Part shown: piece after piece, positions 42,291-45,198 of the stretch | How positions within the stretch are numbered: the first letter of the stretch is position 1 | How the letters are laid out: every line of letters begins with the position of its first letter | Assembly (NCBI GenBank): GCA_002423545.1 | Contig: DIWP01000060.1 | Location: forward strand, 1 to 45,198 | Source of the DNA: Thermoleophilia bacterium UBA6103 | GTDB lineage: Bacteria > Actinomycetota > Thermoleophilia > UBA2241 | DNA length: 45,198 bases | Direction of reading: 5' to 3' | Notes under the pieces: model-generated | Seen by the model: the letters and a program-made list of their open reading frames with translations, nothing else | What the model was told of the DNA's origin: nothing | The model's database searches: none | Translations under genes and position numbers: made by a program

Positions 42291-42334
42291 GCGGCGAGGT
42301 CGGGTAGATCGCGGCGAGGTCGTGCAGATCGCGG
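42291..42334. repeat. 20-base tandem repeat, two copies plus a partial third
   Basis: GCGGCGAGGTCG followed by an eight-base variable part ending AGATC occurs at 42291-42310 and 42311-42330, then GCGG starts a third unit. It lies in the 267-base gap between nadE and the DUF4091 gene. Confidence 0.6.
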
Positions 42335-42381
42335 TCGCCGCACCCGGCAGTCCGGCGCAGAGGTCGCGCGGGGCCGCGAGA

Positions 42382-42425
42382 CGCGGACGCCCGGCACTCC
42401 CCCGAGGGAGAGCCGGGCGTCCGCG
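42382..42425 (-). terminator. Strong terminator hairpin after the DUF4091 gene
   Basis: A 14-base perfect outer stem (42382-42395 with 42412-42425), one A-A mismatch, then a 5-base inner stem (42397-42401 with 42406-42410) closed by a CCGA loop. It lies about 70 bases after the stop of the minus-strand secreted-protein gene. It is the strongest hairpin I found in the window. Confidence 0.65.
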
Positions 42426-42493
42426 GCAAGGCGGGCCGATGGGCCGCGGCGCCGCGTGCAGCGGACCTTGCGACCGTCGGCGCCGGCCGCGAC

Positions 42494-45001
42494 TCAGCGC
42501 GCCAGCAGGCCGTCGATATGGATGGTGCGTGTGCTGTCCGAGGCCACCTTGATGACGATCCTGGACACGGAGCGGCGATTGAAGCCGCCTCCCGTCAGCG
42601 GCAGCGAGATGTGCGTCCAGTCCTTCGGCTTGAGGATGAAGCGTTGCCAGGTCCGCTTGCCGCGCGAATCGAAGGCGACGACCTTGAGCTTCCAGGGGTT
42701 CTTCCAGTTCATGCCGCTGGGGTTGTAGACGTCGAGCTCGATCCGCCGCGCCCAGCTCAGGTTGCGCCAGCGGGACGGCAGGCTATAGGTGAACTCCGCG
42801 TTGCGACCGCGCAGGGTCACCCGAAGGGCCCGCGTGCCGGTGGTGACGCGGGCGCTGCTGGTCCGCGCGACCGCGCGGCGCAGGCTGACCCGGGCCCGGC
42901 TGGAGAACGCCGTGATCAGCTTGGCCTTGCCCGCTGCCAGCCGCAGCTCGTGGACGGTGGCACCGGCCTGACCAGCCTGGCTCGCTGAGGAGTAGCGGGG
43001 GTGCGAGACGGTCAGCTGGTACGAGCCGAGCACGCCTTCCAGGCGGAAGCTGCCGTCGGCGGCGGTGGTGGTGCACAACACGCCGTCGGACACGGTGGCG
43101 CCCTGGATCGGCGAGCCGCCGGCGTCCAGCACCCTGCCGGCGGCCACGTTGGGAGCCTGCCCCACGCGTGCCCGCTCGATCGCCTCGGCCAGGCGCCGCC
43201 GGGCGGCCGCGTACGCGTCGGCGTCGTTGTTGAACACCGGGATGTTGGTCCAGTTCCACGGGTAGGCGCCGGTCGGGTAGTAGGTCATGGTGTCGGCCAG
43301 CTCGCTGGCCAGACCTCTGAGCTTGCCGTCGACGGCGCCGTAGTCACCGAGCTCGGTCGCCATCTGAAGGTAGGTGTGCTCCTCGATGCCGTCGCGCAGC
43401 GCCTCGAAGCGCAGCGACGAGAGCGGCTTGGCGTACGGGTCGTTGAGGCCCAGACGGGGCTCGTAGCCCGGGTAGATCAGGGAGGCCTCGCCGTTGAAGA
43501 TCAGCGATCCGTTCTTGCTCTTGAACGACAGCGGGTCGAGGAAGGGGTCGCGGAAGCCGCCGCCGCCCGCCTTGCTCCACTTGTTGGCGCGCCAGTACAG
43601 CATGCCGTCGGCGTTCCAGCGCCACATCATCCAGAACATGGCGTGCTCGTCGGCGAGCGGCTCGTCGATCAGGAAGGTCGGCGCCTTGCGGGCCTGCGGG
43701 TTGAAGGAATAGGTGTACATCCAGGCCTCTTTGCCGGCCGCCTGGCGCTGACGCAGCGGTGTGAGCCAGTCCCAGTAGCGGTAGACGCGGGTGGCCCAGA
43801 TGTCGACGTCGTCGAACAGGAACCTGTTCGCCGGCCGGCCTTTGAAGCCCACCGGGCGCGGCTCGCTGGTGAGCAGGTACTTGGCGCGGAAGCCGGCCTT
43901 CGCCGAGGCGGTGTGCAGCATGCGGGCGTAGGCCTCGGCCTTGCGCTCGGGGCGGCCCGGCGACGGCTCGTCGACCGGGAAGGCGTAGGCCTTGCCGGCC
44001 CAGCCGCGCTCTTTGTAGAGGCGGAGCAGGTTCGTGAGGTAGCTGATCGTCTTCGCCTTCTGCGCGGTCGGCGTGCCGAGCTTCCAGGGCCAGTCGTTGC
44101 TCCAGGGATAGCGGGTGACGGCGAAGCCGCCGTGGTCGGCGTCGTCGTTGAGCCAGCGCGAGACGCGCGAGGCGTAGACGTCACTGTCGGTGAGCCTGCC
44201 GTTGGCCTTGTCGACCCACGCCACCGGCGTGAACACGCCCGGGGAGAAGCCGTAGTCCTTGTAGAAGTCGTAGTAGGCGCTCATGACGCGGACCTGGTTC
44301 TCATGGTTCCAGCGGATGGCGCCGCGCAGGCTCTGCTTCACATTGACCTGGTTGATGGAGAGCAGCGCCGGCACGCGCTGCTTGGGGAGGTCGAACGCGT
44401 AGACGTGCAGACGCACGGCGATGGTGGAGACGCTGCCGCCTTCGCTGACGGCGATGGTGCCGGTGTAGAGCCCGCCGTCGGTGCCGCGCGGCACGTGGAC
44501 GAGCACGTAGAAGGAGGTCGAGGAGGCGGGGACGCTCATGGCCTGACCGAAGCGGGCCGGCAGAAGCGGGTCGGGGTAGTCGCCGCGGTGCGCCTTGGTA
44601 CCGGTACTCGGCCGGCGGACGGTCACGTAGCCGACGCGGTGCAGGGTCGAGTTCTGTATCAGGAGCGGGCTCGAGTCGGCGGTCCACGACAGCGCGACGC
44701 TTCTGCTCGCGCCGCCACGGACGGCGATCTGGCCGCCCTCGTACTCGTCGCCGGCCGCGTAGAGCTCCAGGGTCGAGCGGCCTGCCGCCGGCGTGTGGGG
44801 GAAGATCTTGGTGCCGGCGCCGGCCGTCCAGGCCGCGGCGCCGGCCGCCGGCGCGGTGGTGGCGGCCAACAGCATGACGAGCAGCGCTACGACGGCGGCG
44901 AGGAAGGCGAACCCGGCCGTCGTCACCGCTGCCGGTGCCAGGACGGCTGCTTTCGATCTCGATGTCCCTCGGTGCCTTCTCTCATCGCAGTGCGCAGTCA
45001 T
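42494..45001 (-). CDS. Secreted DUF4091-type glycoside hydrolase-like protein with carboxypeptidase-regulatory-like domain
   Basis: About 835 residues. The N-terminal signal is Arg-rich, followed by a long hydrophobic helix (AGFAFLAAVVALLVMLLAAT) and an Ala-rich cleavage region. A beta-rich domain comes next. The central part resembles a TIM-barrel-like DUF4091 region: AYAFPVDEPSPGRPERKAEA with a candidate acidic pair, the segment DIWATRVYRYWDWLTPLR, then HAMFWMMWRWNADGMLYWRA and SSLRFEALRDGIEEHTYLQM. Near residue 650 is a carboxypeptidase-regulatory-like fold (AAGRVLDAGGSPIQGATVSD). The C-terminal 170 residues look like a beta-sandwich carbohydrate-binding domain. It probably acts on an extracellular glycan; the activity is unproven. 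ATG 45001 is chosen for GGAG upstream; ATG 45040 and 45019 are in frame. Confidence 0.8.
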   Translation of the reverse strand: MTAHCDERRHRGTSRSKAAVLAPAAVTTAGFAFLAAVVALLVMLLAATTAPAAGAAAWTAGAGTKIFPHTPAAGRSTLELYAAGDEYEGGQIAVRGGASRSVALSWTADSSPLLIQNSTLHRVGYVTVRRPSTGTKAHRGDYPDPLLPARFGQAMSVPASSTSFYVLVHVPRGTDGGLYTGTIAVSEGGSVSTIAVRLHVYAFDLPKQRVPALLSINQVNVKQSLRGAIRWNHENQVRVMSAYYDFYKDYGFSPGVFTPVAWVDKANGRLTDSDVYASRVSRWLNDDADHGGFAVTRYPWSNDWPWKLGTPTAQKAKTISYLTNLLRLYKERGWAGKAYAFPVDEPSPGRPERKAEAYARMLHTASAKAGFRAKYLLTSEPRPVGFKGRPANRFLFDDVDIWATRVYRYWDWLTPLRQRQAAGKEAWMYTYSFNPQARKAPTFLIDEPLADEHAMFWMMWRWNADGMLYWRANKWSKAGGGGFRDPFLDPLSFKSKNGSLIFNGEASLIYPGYEPRLGLNDPYAKPLSSLRFEALRDGIEEHTYLQMATELGDYGAVDGKLRGLASELADTMTYYPTGAYPWNWTNIPVFNNDADAYAAARRRLAEAIERARVGQAPNVAAGRVLDAGGSPIQGATVSDGVLCTTTAADGSFRLEGVLGSYQLTVSHPRYSSASQAGQAGATVHELRLAAGKAKLITAFSSRARVSLRRAVARTSSARVTTGTRALRVTLRGRNAEFTYSLPSRWRNLSWARRIELDVYNPSGMNWKNPWKLKVVAFDSRGKRTWQRFILKPKDWTHISLPLTGGGFNRRSVSRIVIKVASDSTRTIHIDGLLAR

Positions 45002-45065
45002 CCCATCATCTCCAGGCATCTCCCGGGTGCAGCTCGGCACGGCACCTTCCAGCTCCCTCTCAAGA

Positions 45066-45095
45066 GTTCTATCGGCGGCTTCTCCGACGACTCAA
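45066..45095 (-). promoter_or_regulatory. Promoter of the DUF4091 gene
   Basis: On the minus strand TTGAGT (45095-45090), an 18-base spacer and TAGAAC (45071-45066) lie about 65 bases upstream of the chosen start. Beyond it, to the window end, I see nothing definable. Confidence 0.5.
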
Positions 45096-45198
45096 GCGTT
45101 TTGCGGTGCCGATGTGTCTCCTACTGAGACGGCCGCCCGCAGCCATACCTGACGGTGACGGTCCTGAAAGCGAGACGGAGGCGGGGGTCCGGCGATCA

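Noticed and set aside
42291..42334. CRISPR-like repeats
   Set aside because: The units are directly abutting 20-base tandem copies without spacers, and no cas gene is present.

Overview
This is a high-GC window (I would guess about two thirds G+C) with GTG and TTG starts, many TGATG/ATGA stop-start overlaps and Shine-Dalgarno sites. It most resembles an anaerobic, deep-branching actinobacterium-like organism. Anaerobic life is suggested by a corrinoid-dependent methylamine methyltransferase, a tungsten-type aldehyde:ferredoxin oxidoreductase (AOR) and a remodelled respiratory complex I. I cannot name the taxon from sequence alone.

Left part (1-6.3 kb): a dimethylamine methyltransferase gene (mtbB, minus strand, running off the left edge) is interrupted by one in-frame TAG. 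Family homology continues on both sides of it, so the codon is almost certainly read as pyrrolysine. Divergent from mtbB is a tightly coupled operon for a class III aminotransferase, an AOR-family enzyme and a LarA-family nickel-dependent racemase. Both divergent promoters are visible, each followed at once by a perfect palindrome.

6.3-8.1 kb holds a Tat export operon on the minus strand (tatB-like, tatC, tatA). 8.3-23.6 kb is a complex I operon in the order nuoA-B-C-D-H-(I/E)-F-G'-J-K-L-M-N. The membrane arm and the B/C/D connecting module look ordinary. The electron-input arm does not. The first half of NuoI is fused to NuoE, and a NuoI-like second half sits at the C-terminus of the NuoG-position protein. 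That protein has lost the molybdopterin-type domain and gained a complete GltD/NfnB-type FAD-NAD(P)H oxidoreductase. NuoF carries extra Fe-S domains but has a degenerate FMN loop. The simplest reading is a complex I whose electron entry site has been rebuilt.

23.9-31.8 kb holds a YmdB-type phosphodiesterase, glycan genes (a polyprenyl-phosphate sugar-phosphate transferase, GDP-fucose synthase, GDP-mannose dehydratase, a GT87-like membrane protein, a GtrA-like protein) and two tandem HAD phosphatases, one with an internal deletion. 31.9-45 kb holds a type 2 isoleucyl-tRNA synthetase with a GVHH signature in place of HIGH, a SAM methyltransferase, a secreted polysaccharide deacetylase, thioredoxin and thioredoxin reductase, aspartokinase with aspartate-semialdehyde dehydrogenase, NAD synthetase, and a large secreted DUF4091-type protein. 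I saw no tRNA, rRNA, CRISPR array or insertion sequence.
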